Positions 13,621 through 20,478 of a stretch of 20,478 bases of DNA are shown here, piece after piece. The notes beneath the pieces were generated by a model. That model was given only the letters and a program-made list of their open reading frames with translations. It did not search any database and was not told the origin of the DNA. The position numbers and the translations under genes are program-made. The stretch comes from UBA2256 sp964453055 (lineage in GTDB: Bacteria; Spirochaetota; Spirochaetia; Treponematales; Rectinemataceae), in contig CAYVOD010000032.1 in the NCBI GenBank assembly GCA_964453055.1, positions 1-20,478 on the forward strand. Direction: 5' to 3'. The stretch's first letter is position 1. Each line of letters starts with the position of its first letter.

Positions 13621-14778
13621 ATGGTAAGGAATAAACGCGCAGGGAACGGCAGGGACGAGGTCGTGACCGGGGTTTCCCTCGTGGGCATGAAATCATTGAA
13701 AGAGATCGAAGATTATATAGGCGAATTCGGTTCGGTAGCCCGATTCGAGCTTTCGTACCAGATGAGCGCCGAGTTTCTAGCCCAGGCAGCCCCGCTGATA
13801 CGAGACAGGGTCGTATCGGCCCACGCCTGTTGCCCTTCCACGGAGTTTTTCCCCAATCTGGCCAGCGCGGATCCCGCGGTCGTGGGCCAGAGCGTGTCCG
13901 ACATGGAGGCTACCTTGGAGACGGCCTTGGAGTACGGAGCGGAAATCGTGGTGCTCCACGCTGGGTACGTCACTGACCTGGCCATGCCTTCGTCGTACGC
14001 GGCCAGGAAGCCGATACTGTCCAGACCAGAATTCGTCAAGGATATAAGGCATGCGGAAGGAGCAATCTGCGGGCCTGAATACCGGCTGAGTCCTGGGTAC
14101 ATCCCTTATGCCGAAAGGGCAAAAGAACGGTTAGTCGCCCTGGCGCGGCGCTATGCCCGGGAGGGCGTCAGGCTGGCTGTTGAGAATCTCAATCCCAGGG
14201 TGGGGTATTTGTTCCACAGCCCCGAGGAGATGCTGGAGCTGGCAGCCTTGGATCCGGATCTGTGGCTCTGCCTGGACGTGGGGCATCTCTATATTACTTC
14301 TTTCGCCTTCGGTTTCGATTATTTGGAAGGCTTGAGGACGATAGCGGGGAGCGGCAAGGTGGCGAGCTGCCATCTCCACGCGAATTTATCAGGCCCGGGA
14401 CGATACAGGGACGATCATCTCAGTTTGGATCAGCAGGGTTTTCCTCTGGAAGAAGTCCTGGGGATAGTCGCCGCCTCGGGAGCGAACTTGATCGTGGAGG
14501 CTGTGGAGGAGCTGGCTGGGAATACGCGCATCGTGAGGAAGGCGGTCGAGGATTTTATCCGCGGCGCGCGCCCTTTGGAAAATGCCGAAGAGGATCACAC
14601 CGATCCCGCGGTGAGCGGGCGCCATGCGCAAACCGAAGAAAAGGACTCCGAGGGAAGGGCGCGGCTTGTGCGAAGGGCGGAAGAGGCGACCGCGAAGAGC
14701 GGTCGCCTTAAGCAGCCGTCCGGCGCCGGCGGGGCTGAGATCGAACAAAAGGCCGGGACGGGACGAGGCGCTTTATGA
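13621..14778 (+). CDS. Sugar-phosphate isomerase/epimerase-like TIM barrel
   Basis: A 385-residue protein of the xylose-isomerase-like/AP-endonuclease-2 TIM-barrel family. Candidate metal and catalytic residues are His in IVVLHAGYV, Glu in LAVENLNPRVG, Asp and His in WLCLDVGHLYI, His-Leu-His in SCHLHANLSG and Glu in LIVEAVEEL, spaced as expected for a divalent metal site. The barrel ends near residue 317. The remaining 68 residues are charged, Gly/Arg/Glu-rich and low in complexity, and their DNA holds a perfect hairpin. The ribosome binding site (GGAG, about 13611) is weak. The stop overlaps the phosphohexomutase start in ATGA, suggesting co-translation and a role in sugar metabolism. The actual substrate is not known. 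Confidence 0.87.
   Translation: MVRNKRAGNGRDEVVTGVSLVGMKSLKEIEDYIGEFGSVARFELSYQMSAEFLAQAAPLIRDRVVSAHACCPSTEFFPNLASADPAVVGQSVSDMEATLETALEYGAEIVVLHAGYVTDLAMPSSYAARKPILSRPEFVKDIRHAEGAICGPEYRLSPGYIPYAERAKERLVALARRYAREGVRLAVENLNPRVGYLFHSPEEMLELAALDPDLWLCLDVGHLYITSFAFGFDYLEGLRTIAGSGKVASCHLHANLSGPGRYRDDHLSLDQQGFPLEEVLGIVAASGANLIVEAVEELAGNTRIVRKAVEDFIRGARPLENAEEDHTDPAVSGRHAQTEEKDSEGRARLVRRAEEATAKSGRLKQPSGAGGAEIEQKAGTGRGAL
14684..14708 (+). other. Perfect hairpin inside the isomerase 3' tail
   Basis: AGGCGACCGC (14684-14693), loop GAAGA, then GCGGTCGCCT (14699-14708) form a perfect 10-bp stem. It is followed by TAAGC, so the U-tract of a true terminator is missing. It looks like an intergenic terminator or attenuator stem that is now read as codons. 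It could lower expression of the coupled phosphohexomutase gene or merely be a relic. Confidence 0.75.
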
Positions 14779-16532
14779 CCTACGCGGAGCTGACGAGAGA
14801 TTTGCCTGAAGCCTTGAAGCAGGATTTGAACTTGGGAATGTTCAAGGCTTACGACATACGGACAAAGAGTTCGCGGCTGACCGGCGAACTTATCCGGAGA
14901 CTGGTGGCGGCCATAGGACGCTATTCGCTGGAGGCGCTGGGCACCAGGCGGGTACTCCTGGGAAGGGATGGGAGGATAGCGGCGCCCCCCATTATGGAAG
15001 CGGCATTGGAGTTGCTTCCGGGCATGGGAATAGACGTTTTGGTGAACCCACTTCCGATTTCGACCTGTCAGTTCTATTTCAGCCACATGAGGAATCCGGA
15101 CTGCGCCGCGATGATGCTCACCGCCAGCCACAATCCCGGGGAGTATATCGGCTTGAAGCTTATGGCTCCGGGGATGAAGACCTTGGCCATGGATTCGGGG
15201 CCGGCAGGGGGGATTACGGGGATTCTGGCTTATTATCTGGAAGGGGCTCAGGGAACGGGCGGCCGGGGGCGGGGGGTCGGGGCATTCGCGGAGGGCGGGC
15301 TCGGGCGAGGATATGGATTTCCCGCGGAGGACGGCCAAGGGCAGCCTTCAGGGGCTTCTTGGGCTGGCGGCCAGTCTCAGCGAGCCTGGCCTCTTGCGAC
15401 AGGCGCCAGGAGGCAGCGCGGGAAGGTGGAGGTGCGGCATTACCTTGAGCCTTTTATAGAGTATTCACTGCGGCTGGCGGGAGTCGGCAAGGACAGGCTG
15501 GCCGGGCTGCCGATACTGGGCGATTTCCTGGGCGGGACGGCGGGGACGGAGGTAGCCGAGGCTTTCGGGTATGCGGGGGCGGACCTGAGGATGCGCAACC
15601 TGGTGCCCGACGGGCGTTTTCCCGTAGGCGACCCCAACCCGGGGGTGGCGAAGAGTATTCGGGGAAGCCGCGAAATGTTGGCCGGGGGAGGGTATCTTTG
15701 CGGGATATGCTTCGACGGGGACGGGGACAGGATGGATTTGCTGGACTCCCGGGGCGAGCAGCTCACGCCGAGTTTCAACCTTTCGGTGCTATTGCCGGAA
15801 ATAATGGAAATTTTCAAGGGCGCTCACGCGAAGGGGGTCTTCGGCGCGAACGCGCCATGGCGACCGCGGATCTACGCGGATGTCAAGACAAATCCCCTGG
15901 CGCTCCAGGCCCAAGCGAAGCAGGGACTGGACGTCGCGATCATCCGCAACGGACATTCTTTTATCAAAGAGGCGCTCAGGGAGGGTTTTGCCCGGCAATA
16001 CCTGGCCGCGTCGGAGGAGTCGGCCCATTATTACATGAATTTCCCGCTGGATTTAGACGATTTCGGGTCAGGCTTCGCGGCGACGGAGAACACGCTTTTC
16101 TTCAGCCTGCTCAGCGCCAGGATCTGGGCTGAGCATCCGGAGCGCTACGAGAAGGCTATAGCGGACCAGTCGGCTTTGGCGCGGCAGCGGGAATGGCCTT
16201 GCCATTTCAAGGACGAAACTATGCTGGAGCGGAGCCTGGCTGAGGTGGAAAGCGAGTTTGGCCGCAAGGGTCTTTTGATCATGAAGAGGATGGAGGACGG
16301 CCGGAGCCTGGACGCGACCCTGATGCGAAGCGGTTTGCCTGAGTTCGTGGACAAGGACAGCGATTTGACCGCCCCCTGGTACCAGGTTGCCCAGCGCAAT
16401 ACGAGGTCCGAGGAGGGCATAGCCCGCTGGGAGGTCGTGGCGAACTCCGAGAGGGAGTGCCGCGATGCGGTGGCTTTGATACGGGGCGTAACCGACCGCT
16501 ATGTGGGAGAGGGGCTGGCAGAGTATCTATGA
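14775..16532 (+). CDS. Phosphohexomutase (PMM/PGM family) with Gly-rich insert
   Basis: A 585-residue alpha-D-phosphohexomutase that interconverts sugar 1- and 6-phosphates. The phosphoserine loop is LTASHNPGEYIGLK with Ser118. The metal loop is FDGDGDRMD (Asp314, 316, 318). The sugar-binding loop is ASEESAHYYMN (Glu414-Ser416). The C-terminal phosphate-binding region is RNTRSEEGIARWEVV (541-555), a version without the usual SGTEP. Between domain 1 and domain 2, residues about 158-216 are a Gly/Ala/Arg-rich low-complexity insertion after LAYYLEGAQG and before KVEVRHYLEPF, absent from typical members. Glucose versus mannose specificity cannot be told. It is coupled to the isomerase gene and ends at a strong terminator. 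Confidence 0.92.
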   Translation: MTYAELTRDLPEALKQDLNLGMFKAYDIRTKSSRLTGELIRRLVAAIGRYSLEALGTRRVLLGRDGRIAAPPIMEAALELLPGMGIDVLVNPLPISTCQFYFSHMRNPDCAAMMLTASHNPGEYIGLKLMAPGMKTLAMDSGPAGGITGILAYYLEGAQGTGGRGRGVGAFAEGGLGRGYGFPAEDGQGQPSGASWAGGQSQRAWPLATGARRQRGKVEVRHYLEPFIEYSLRLAGVGKDRLAGLPILGDFLGGTAGTEVAEAFGYAGADLRMRNLVPDGRFPVGDPNPGVAKSIRGSREMLAGGGYLCGICFDGDGDRMDLLDSRGEQLTPSFNLSVLLPEIMEIFKGAHAKGVFGANAPWRPRIYADVKTNPLALQAQAKQGLDVAIIRNGHSFIKEALREGFARQYLAASEESAHYYMNFPLDLDDFGSGFAATENTLFFSLLSARIWAEHPERYEKAIADQSALARQREWPCHFKDETMLERSLAEVESEFGRKGLLIMKRMEDGRSLDATLMRSGLPEFVDKDSDLTAPWYQVAQRNTRSEEGIARWEVVANSERECRDAVALIRGVTDRYVGEGLAEYL

Positions 16533-16551
16533 ATCGCCGCGTTTTTGAATT

Positions 16552-16588
16552 AAAAAGGGCGCTTCCGGAAGGGGAGCGCCCTTTTTTT
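16552..16588 (+). terminator. Intrinsic terminator after the phosphohexomutase gene
   Basis: The stem AAAAAGGGCGCT (16552-16563) pairs with AGCGCCCTTTTT (16575-16586) around an 11-base loop, with the T run extending to 16588. The A run on the left means it would also work for transcripts arriving from the right, so it can serve both this gene and the converging nagB-like gene. Confidence 0.92.
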
Positions 16589-16602
16589 GGGGGAAATGAA
16601 TA

Positions 16603-16720
16603 GGCCGCGCCGGGCCGGCCGGGGCCGGAGGGGCCTGACCGGCCCGGCGCCTGAGATTATTGCTCTGGCCGAGGCGAGGGCCGGGCCGGCGCGGCTTGGC
16701 GCGGGACAGGCCGCGCCGGG
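16603..16720. repeat. Two GC-rich hairpins built from a shared module
   Basis: GGCCGCGCCGGG occurs at 16603-16614 and 16709-16720. The first copy is part of a 12-bp stem, GCGCCGGGCCGG (16607-16618) with CCGGCCCGGCGC (16639-16650). The second is part of a 10-bp stem, CCGGCGCGGC (16686-16695) with GCCGCGCCGG (16710-16719). They fill the space between the converging genes and may be a transcription barrier or a genomic repeat element. Confidence 0.75.
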
Positions 16721-16725
16721 CTATA

Positions 16726-17472
16726 TCAGCGGCTTTTCAGGATAAGGCTCGCCGCGGGCTGGTCCAGCATAAGGTAGCAGTCGGGGTGGCGGCGCAAGAC
16801 GGAGCAGGGCGCGGCCGGCGATATGGGAGCGTTGAGGGCCATCTCGACCGCCGCAGCCTTTCGCTGGTCGGGTACCGAGCAGACTATCATGGCTGACTTG
16901 AGGATCTGCCGAATGCTCATGGATACCGCCTGCCTGGGCACGTCCGCGAGGCCGTTGAACCAGCCTTCGCCTACCTGCTGCAGCCTGCATTTTTCGTCCA
17001 GGTCGACGACGATATAAGGCGCTTCGGTCTCGAAATCGGCGGGAGGGTCGTTGAAGGCGATGTGTCCGTTCTCGCCGATTCCTATGAAAGCCACGTCGAT
17101 CGGCTGCTTCTTTATCCGCTCGGAGAGCCTGGCGAGCTCGGCCTTGAGATCGGCGGCGTCGGCGGCAACGTAGACGAATTCCTTGAGGGCGGGGATTTTT
17201 TCGGCGAAACGTTCACGCAGATATTTCCTGAAGCTCGCCTTGTGGGTGTCGCTCATGCCGACATACTCGTCCAGGTGGAAGCAGGTTACCTTGCCCCAGT
17301 CGATGCCCGGCTGCTTGATAAGGCTCGCGAGGGTGGAGAATTGGCTGGCCCCGGTCGCGAGGATGATGTTTGCCGCGCCCCTGGCGGCGATAGCCTTGCG
17401 GATGGCGGCGGCGCCCAGCTCGGCGGCCCTGGCGCCCATTATCTCTACGGTTTCATAGATGCAGGTATTCAT
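16726..17472 (-). CDS. nagB: Glucosamine-6-phosphate deaminase-like protein
   Basis: A 248-residue NagB-fold protein expected to convert glucosamine 6-phosphate to fructose 6-phosphate plus ammonia. The phosphate loop is NIILATGASQFSTLASL, the substrate segment VTCFHLDEYVGM carries the proton-transfer Asp68, and the signature is FIGIGENGHIAFNDPPADF. In E. coli NagB the signature residues are Asp141, His143 and Glu148; here they read Asn, His and Asp, so this belongs to a divergent branch and its activity should not be assumed. The C-terminal PDQRKAAAVEMALNAPISP and RRHPDCYLMLDQPAASL are typical of that branch. GGAGG (complement of 17484-17488) lies 11 bases before the ATG. It is divergent from the ABC importer. 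Confidence 0.87.
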   Translation of the reverse strand: MNTCIYETVEIMGARAAELGAAAIRKAIAARGAANIILATGASQFSTLASLIKQPGIDWGKVTCFHLDEYVGMSDTHKASFRKYLRERFAEKIPALKEFVYVAADAADLKAELARLSERIKKQPIDVAFIGIGENGHIAFNDPPADFETEAPYIVVDLDEKCRLQQVGEGWFNGLADVPRQAVSMSIRQILKSAMIVCSVPDQRKAAAVEMALNAPISPAAPCSVLRRHPDCYLMLDQPAASLILKSR

Positions 17473-17504
17473 CGCGTGTCGTACCTCCGGATGGTTCTAT
17501 CCCG

Positions 17505-17533
17505 ATTATCCCGGCATTCGCCATAAATGTAAA
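17505..17533 (-). promoter_or_regulatory. nagB: Promoter of the nagB-like gene
   Basis: On the minus strand, TTTACA (17528-17533) and GATAAT (17505-17510) are separated by exactly 17 bases; each matches the sigma-70 consensus at five of six positions. The predicted start is near 17498, giving a leader of about 26 bases that contains the GGAGG ribosome binding site. Confidence 0.72.
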
Positions 17534-17585
17534 TCCGGGTTCCGGCATTTGTCCCGGCGGTACTTCCCCGCAACCTTCATTTTTC

Positions 17586-17614
17586 TTGCTTCCTTACCCC
17601 ACCCGTGCTACACT
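17586..17614 (+). promoter_or_regulatory. Candidate promoter of the ABC importer operon
   Basis: TTGCTT (17586-17591) and TACACT (17609-17614) are spaced by 17 bases. The predicted start near 17621 would leave a leader of about 59 bases before the TTG start codon of the binding protein. It diverges from the nagB-like promoter, about 53 bases away between the two -35 boxes, so one regulator could control both. Confidence 0.58.
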
Positions 17615-17679
17615 TTTTCCGTATCGATTCTACACAGCAGGGATCGAGCCGTTCTTGACCGATCCAAAAGGAGGAAGTT

Positions 17680-18660
17680 TTGAAGAAATTCATAATCGCG
17701 CTGCTGATCTGTTCAATGATCGTCGGAGTCGCTTTCGCGCAGGCTTCTAAGCAAACGAGGGCCCTTATAATCTGGAGCGCGGCAGCCGAAGACGAAGCAC
17801 AGGCCCTGGTGGCCAAGTTCAACGAGAAGTATCCGGACATCAAGGTAAGCGTAATCAGGGCAGGTTCGGGGGAGCTTTTAACTAGGCTGAACGCCGAGCA
17901 GCCCAAGCCTCAGGGAGATATTCTCCTCGGGATCGCCAAGGAATCCTTCGACGGCGCCTACGATCTGTTCAGGGCTTACAAGTCGGTGAACCACAACTAC
18001 CTGGGCGCCGGCGTGAAGGATGTCGCCGCGGTTCCCAAGTACTACGGATTCTCCATGCCGCTGCAAGCCTTCATGGTCAACACCAAGCTGCTCAAGGAAG
18101 CGGACTATCCGCGCAAGTGGACGGACCTGGTCGATCCCAAATACAAGGGCGAGATTATCCTGGCCAACCCCGCGCTCTCCGGCTCGGCTTACGCGCAGCT
18201 GTACATGACCTACAAGCTCTACGGCGAGGATTTCGCCAAGAAGCTGGCCAAGGCGGCTACCTTTACCGCCAGTTCCACGGTGGGTCCGGAGTCGGTGGCC
18301 AGGGGCGAATACGCCATCACCGCCACGGGCGAGGGCAACATCGCCAAATACATAGGCGAGGGAGCCCCCGTGACCTTCGTGTATCCAGAGGACGGAACCG
18401 GCGCCCGCTTCGACGCCAGCGGCATCATCGCCAACGGTCCCAATCCCAGGTCCGCGGAGCTGTGGATGGATTTCGTAACCTCGAAAGAGGCGTACACGAT
18501 TATCCTGAACACCAGGAACCGCCGAGTCGTGGTCACCGATCTGCCCGGCCCGAAGTACCTGCCGGCATTGGGGAAAATCAAGCTCATACCCTACGACGCA
18601 ATCGAGGCCGCCGAAATCAGAGAGGACCTGAGCAGCAAATTCTCCGACTGGATGATGTGA
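17680..18660 (+). CDS. ABC importer periplasmic binding protein (FbpA/AfuA-like)
   Basis: A 326-residue type II solute-binding protein of the iron(III)/sugar-phosphate/phosphonate cluster. It starts at a TTG supported by AAAAGGAGG (17666-17674); the first in-frame ATG is inside the signal peptide. The leader KKFIIALLICSMIVGVAFAQ has an AFA site for signal peptidase I, so the protein should be free in the periplasm. The mature part begins RALIIWSAAAEDEAQALVAKFNE, with later NTKLLKEADYPRKWTDLVDP, KGEIILANPALSGSA and ARGEYAITATGEG, all typical of the fold. I cannot pick out the adjacent tyrosines that bind iron in FbpA. Substrate options are a sugar phosphate, phosphonate, polyamine or metal. 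A hairpin and 120-base gap separate it from the ATPase gene. Confidence 0.88.
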   Translation: MKKFIIALLICSMIVGVAFAQASKQTRALIIWSAAAEDEAQALVAKFNEKYPDIKVSVIRAGSGELLTRLNAEQPKPQGDILLGIAKESFDGAYDLFRAYKSVNHNYLGAGVKDVAAVPKYYGFSMPLQAFMVNTKLLKEADYPRKWTDLVDPKYKGEIILANPALSGSAYAQLYMTYKLYGEDFAKKLAKAATFTASSTVGPESVARGEYAITATGEGNIAKYIGEGAPVTFVYPEDGTGARFDASGIIANGPNPRSAELWMDFVTSKEAYTIILNTRNRRVVVTDLPGPKYLPALGKIKLIPYDAIEAAEIREDLSSKFSDWMM

Positions 18661-18733
18661 TTCCAGCGATTCCGCCGACCGGGGAACTTCGGTAACCGAG
18701 GTATTTCTCGGCCGGCATCCCTGTTCGACCTTA

Positions 18734-18760
18734 GCCCCGCGGAGCTTGAGCCCGCGGGGC
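18734..18760 (+). other. Intercistronic hairpin after the binding-protein gene
   Basis: GCCCCGCGG (18734-18742) and CCGCGGGGC (18752-18760) form a 9-bp GC stem with a 9-base loop, followed by ATTTGTTC, a weak U-rich tail. Such stems often stabilise binding-protein mRNA and partly terminate, giving more binding protein than ATPase and permease. It is placed between the first and second genes of the operon. Confidence 0.7.
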
Positions 18761-18795
18761 ATTTGTTCTATTAACCAATACCCGTGAGGATGCTA

Positions 18796-19926
18796 ATGAG
18801 TCTCGATCTGAATTACCGCGAAGTGAGCAAAGTATTCGGCGCCGGTGGGAAAAATCCCGTCGAAGCGCTTAAAAAGGTATCGTTTACCATCAAGCCCGGC
18901 GAGCTTTTCTGCCTGCTCGGCCCTTCGGGCTGCGGCAAAACTACGCTGCTCCGCAGCACAGCAGGCTTGGAGAGCATAACCAGCGGCCAAATTTTCTACG
19001 GCGGCAGGGACATGACTAGCATACCTCCCTTCAGGCGCAATATCGGCATGGTGTTCCAAAGCTTCGCCCTCTATCCGCACATGAACATTTACGAAAACGT
19101 GGCCTACGGGCTGCGGGTGCGAAAAACGCCCGAGGCCGAGGTGAGGCGCAAGGTCGGCGAAGTAATGGAGCTCGTGGGACTCACCGAGGAATTGAAGCGC
19201 AACCCGAGTCCGGCGGGACTCTCGGGGGGGCAGCAGCAGCGGGTGGCGATCGCCCGGGCGCTGGTCTACGACCCTGACCTTCTTCTGCTGGACGAGCCTT
19301 TGGCCAACCTGGACGCTAAGCTGCGTCGCTATATGAGAGCGGAGATCAGGCGAATACAGAAGGCGACGAACATCACGACGATTTTCGTTACCCACGACCA
19401 GGAAGAAGCGATGGCGGTAGGAGACAGGCTGGCGGTGATGCGCCGGGGGATCGTGGAGCAGATCGGCAGCTCGGACGAGCTGTACAACAAGCCGAACAGC
19501 GCTTTCGTGGCGAACTTTATTGGCAAGATGAACTTTTTCAAGGCAGAGCTTAAGGCTTGGGGCGGAGACGCGGCCAGGGCGAGGCTGATCGGACCGGATT
19601 TCGAGATCGAGGCGGGGAACGGAAGGAACCACCTCCCCGAAGAGACCGCCGCGGGATGCCGGATACTCGTTGGGGCCAGGCCGGAACAGCTTTCGGTGGC
19701 CGTGGGCGGGAGCGAGGGCTCGATCGGGGGCAAAGTGAACATAATCCAGCACCTGGGCCAGTTCGTCCGCTACGAGGTGAGCGTCGATTCCGCGATTTCC
19801 GCCCAGCCTTTCGAGGTGGACATGCCGGGCCTGGTCGCCGGGATCGCCGAGGGCGACGATGTGCACGTTAGCATCAAGAAAGGCCTGGCTTCGTTCTACC
19901 TGCCCGAGGAAGGAAAAAGCGAATGA
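18796..19926 (+). CDS. ABC importer ATPase (PotA/FbpC/UgpC type)
   Basis: A 376-residue ATP-binding subunit. Walker A is GPSGCGKTT (42-50), the Q-loop MVFQSFALYPHM (85-96), the signature LSGGQQQRVAIARAL (142-156), Walker B LLLLDEPLANLD (162-173) and the H-loop VTHDQEEAMAVGDR (198-211). A C-terminal TOBE-type regulatory region (about 240-370) follows, with VGARPEQLS. This matches importers for spermidine, iron or sugars. The ATG at 18796 is favoured by GTGAGG just upstream (18784-18789). In-frame GTG 18784 and ATG 18790 would only add two to four residues. The stop overlaps the permease start in ATGA, so the two are co-translated. Confidence 0.93.
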   Translation: MSLDLNYREVSKVFGAGGKNPVEALKKVSFTIKPGELFCLLGPSGCGKTTLLRSTAGLESITSGQIFYGGRDMTSIPPFRRNIGMVFQSFALYPHMNIYENVAYGLRVRKTPEAEVRRKVGEVMELVGLTEELKRNPSPAGLSGGQQQRVAIARALVYDPDLLLLDEPLANLDAKLRRYMRAEIRRIQKATNITTIFVTHDQEEAMAVGDRLAVMRRGIVEQIGSSDELYNKPNSAFVANFIGKMNFFKAELKAWGGDAARARLIGPDFEIEAGNGRNHLPEETAAGCRILVGARPEQLSVAVGGSEGSIGGKVNIIQHLGQFVRYEVSVDSAISAQPFEVDMPGLVAGIAEGDDVHVSIKKGLASFYLPEEGKSE

Positions 19927-20478
19927 AAGGACGAAACCTGGACAGCTCGATCTCCCAGGGGCAGCAAAGGGGTTTCAAAAAATTCCTTCAAAAAGACCTG
20001 ACGCCCTACCTCGTTTTTTTGATTCCGATGGCGTTTCTCTGCGTCTTCCTGTTCTGGCCCCTGGTGACGACCTTTCTCCGCGCCTTCATGAAGTCGGGCA
20101 ATAAGTTCGACATAGGATCCCTAGGGATATCGGGCTTCGAAAAATTCTTCACCTCCGCCCTCTACCAAAGAAGCTTGAAAAACTCCTTCATCGTAGGCAT
20201 TTCCGTGACAGTCTGCTCACTGCTCATCGGCGTCCCGATGGGGTATTTCGTGGCCAGGGTAAAGATCCCGGGCAAGTCGCTCCTGCTCTCCCTTGGGATT
20301 CTTCCGGTAATCATGCCATCGTTCATCGGGGCTTTCAGCTGGATTATCCTGCTGGGCAGGCAGGGCGTGCTTCGGTATTTCATAAATATCGCCCTGGCTC
20401 CCTTGGGTTTGGAGCTACCGCCTATCTACGGCATGTTCGGCATGATTTTCTGCATGAGCCTGACCTATTATCCCTTCG
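19923..20478 (+). CDS. ABC importer permease, 3' end cut by window
   Basis: The first 185 codons of an inner-membrane permease, open to the window edge. A cytosolic basic start (RGFKKFLQKDLTPY) leads into transmembrane helix 1 (LVFLIPMAFLCVFLFWPLV). A periplasmic loop with GISGFEKFFTSALYQRSLKN, typical of these permeases, follows, then helices SFIVGISVTVCSLLIGVPMG, LLLSLGILPVIMPSFIGAF and further ones. The EAA coupling loop is not yet reached. In the FbpB/PotB-type arrangement the protein would be either a single fused two-domain permease of about 550 residues or the first of two permeases of about 290; the rest lies outside. It overlaps the ATPase stop by four bases. Confidence 0.9.
   Translation, partial: MKGRNLDSSISQGQQRGFKKFLQKDLTPYLVFLIPMAFLCVFLFWPLVTTFLRAFMKSGNKFDIGSLGISGFEKFFTSALYQRSLKNSFIVGISVTVCSLLIGVPMGYFVARVKIPGKSLLLSLGILPVIMPSFIGAFSWIILLGRQGVLRYFINIALAPLGLELPPIYGMFGMIFCMSLTYYPF

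Noticed and set aside
18793..19866. Long minus-strand frame opposite the ABC ATPase
   Set aside because: It is a composition-driven shadow; the plus strand has all ABC ATPase motifs.

Overview
This window looks like a chromosomal segment of a diderm bacterium. The solute-binding protein at 17680-18660 has a signal peptidase I type leader instead of a lipobox, which implies a periplasm, and three other proteins carry lipoboxes. The mixture of lipoproteins, solitary accessory enzymes and domains of unknown function resembles termite-gut or sediment Spirochaetota (Treponema-like), but that placement is an inference from gene style and no marker gene supports it. No rRNA, tRNA, CRISPR array, transposase or integrase was found.

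Layout. (1) 1-5.8 kb is clearly AT-richer (sampled lines run about 27-40% GC). It holds small independent plus-strand genes: a lipoprotein, a possible 48-residue membrane peptide, two SAM methyltransferases, a PhnB-like VOC protein, an isochorismatase-type hydrolase, a second lipoprotein and an MBL-fold hydrolase. Between them lie a decayed DUF1989 (urea-carboxylase-associated) gene and other non-coding stretches. (2) 5.8-10 kb is a tightly packed plus-strand run: a YczE/YitT-like membrane protein, DUF2200, an orphan Imm5-type immunity protein, DUF3795, a SIMPL lipoprotein, GNAT, DUF2007 and a four-helix membrane protein. (3) 10-12 kb is a three-gene operon (excisionase-type HTH protein, alpha/beta hydrolase, methyltransferase) behind a striking promoter. 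That promoter has four TACT motifs exactly 10 bp apart and a long inverted repeat covering the -10 box and the ribosome binding site. The methyltransferase has lost its SAM-binding loop. (4) 12-13.5 kb carries a minus-strand MFS exporter with a repetitive Pro/Ala/Ser-rich N-terminus. (5) 13.6-16.6 kb is a sugar-phosphate isomerase/epimerase-like gene coupled to a phosphohexomutase, ending at a strong terminator. (6) 16.7-20.5 kb holds a minus-strand nagB-like gene divergent from an ABC importer (binding protein, ATPase, permease cut by the window edge).

Working together. Regions 5 and 6 suggest sugar-phosphate metabolism: an isomerase, a hexose-phosphate mutase, a glucosamine-6-phosphate deaminase-like enzyme and an FbpA/AfuA-type importer. 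Sampled lines in 10.5-20 kb are near 60% GC or above. Several proteins there carry low-complexity tails or insertions, and the isomerase tail encodes a perfect hairpin, as if intergenic DNA had been drawn into the reading frame.

I did not find a complete new defence or mobile system. The most unusual items are the phased-repeat promoter at 9993-10086, the loop-deleted methyltransferase, the hairpin-bearing isomerase tail and the orphan immunity gene.
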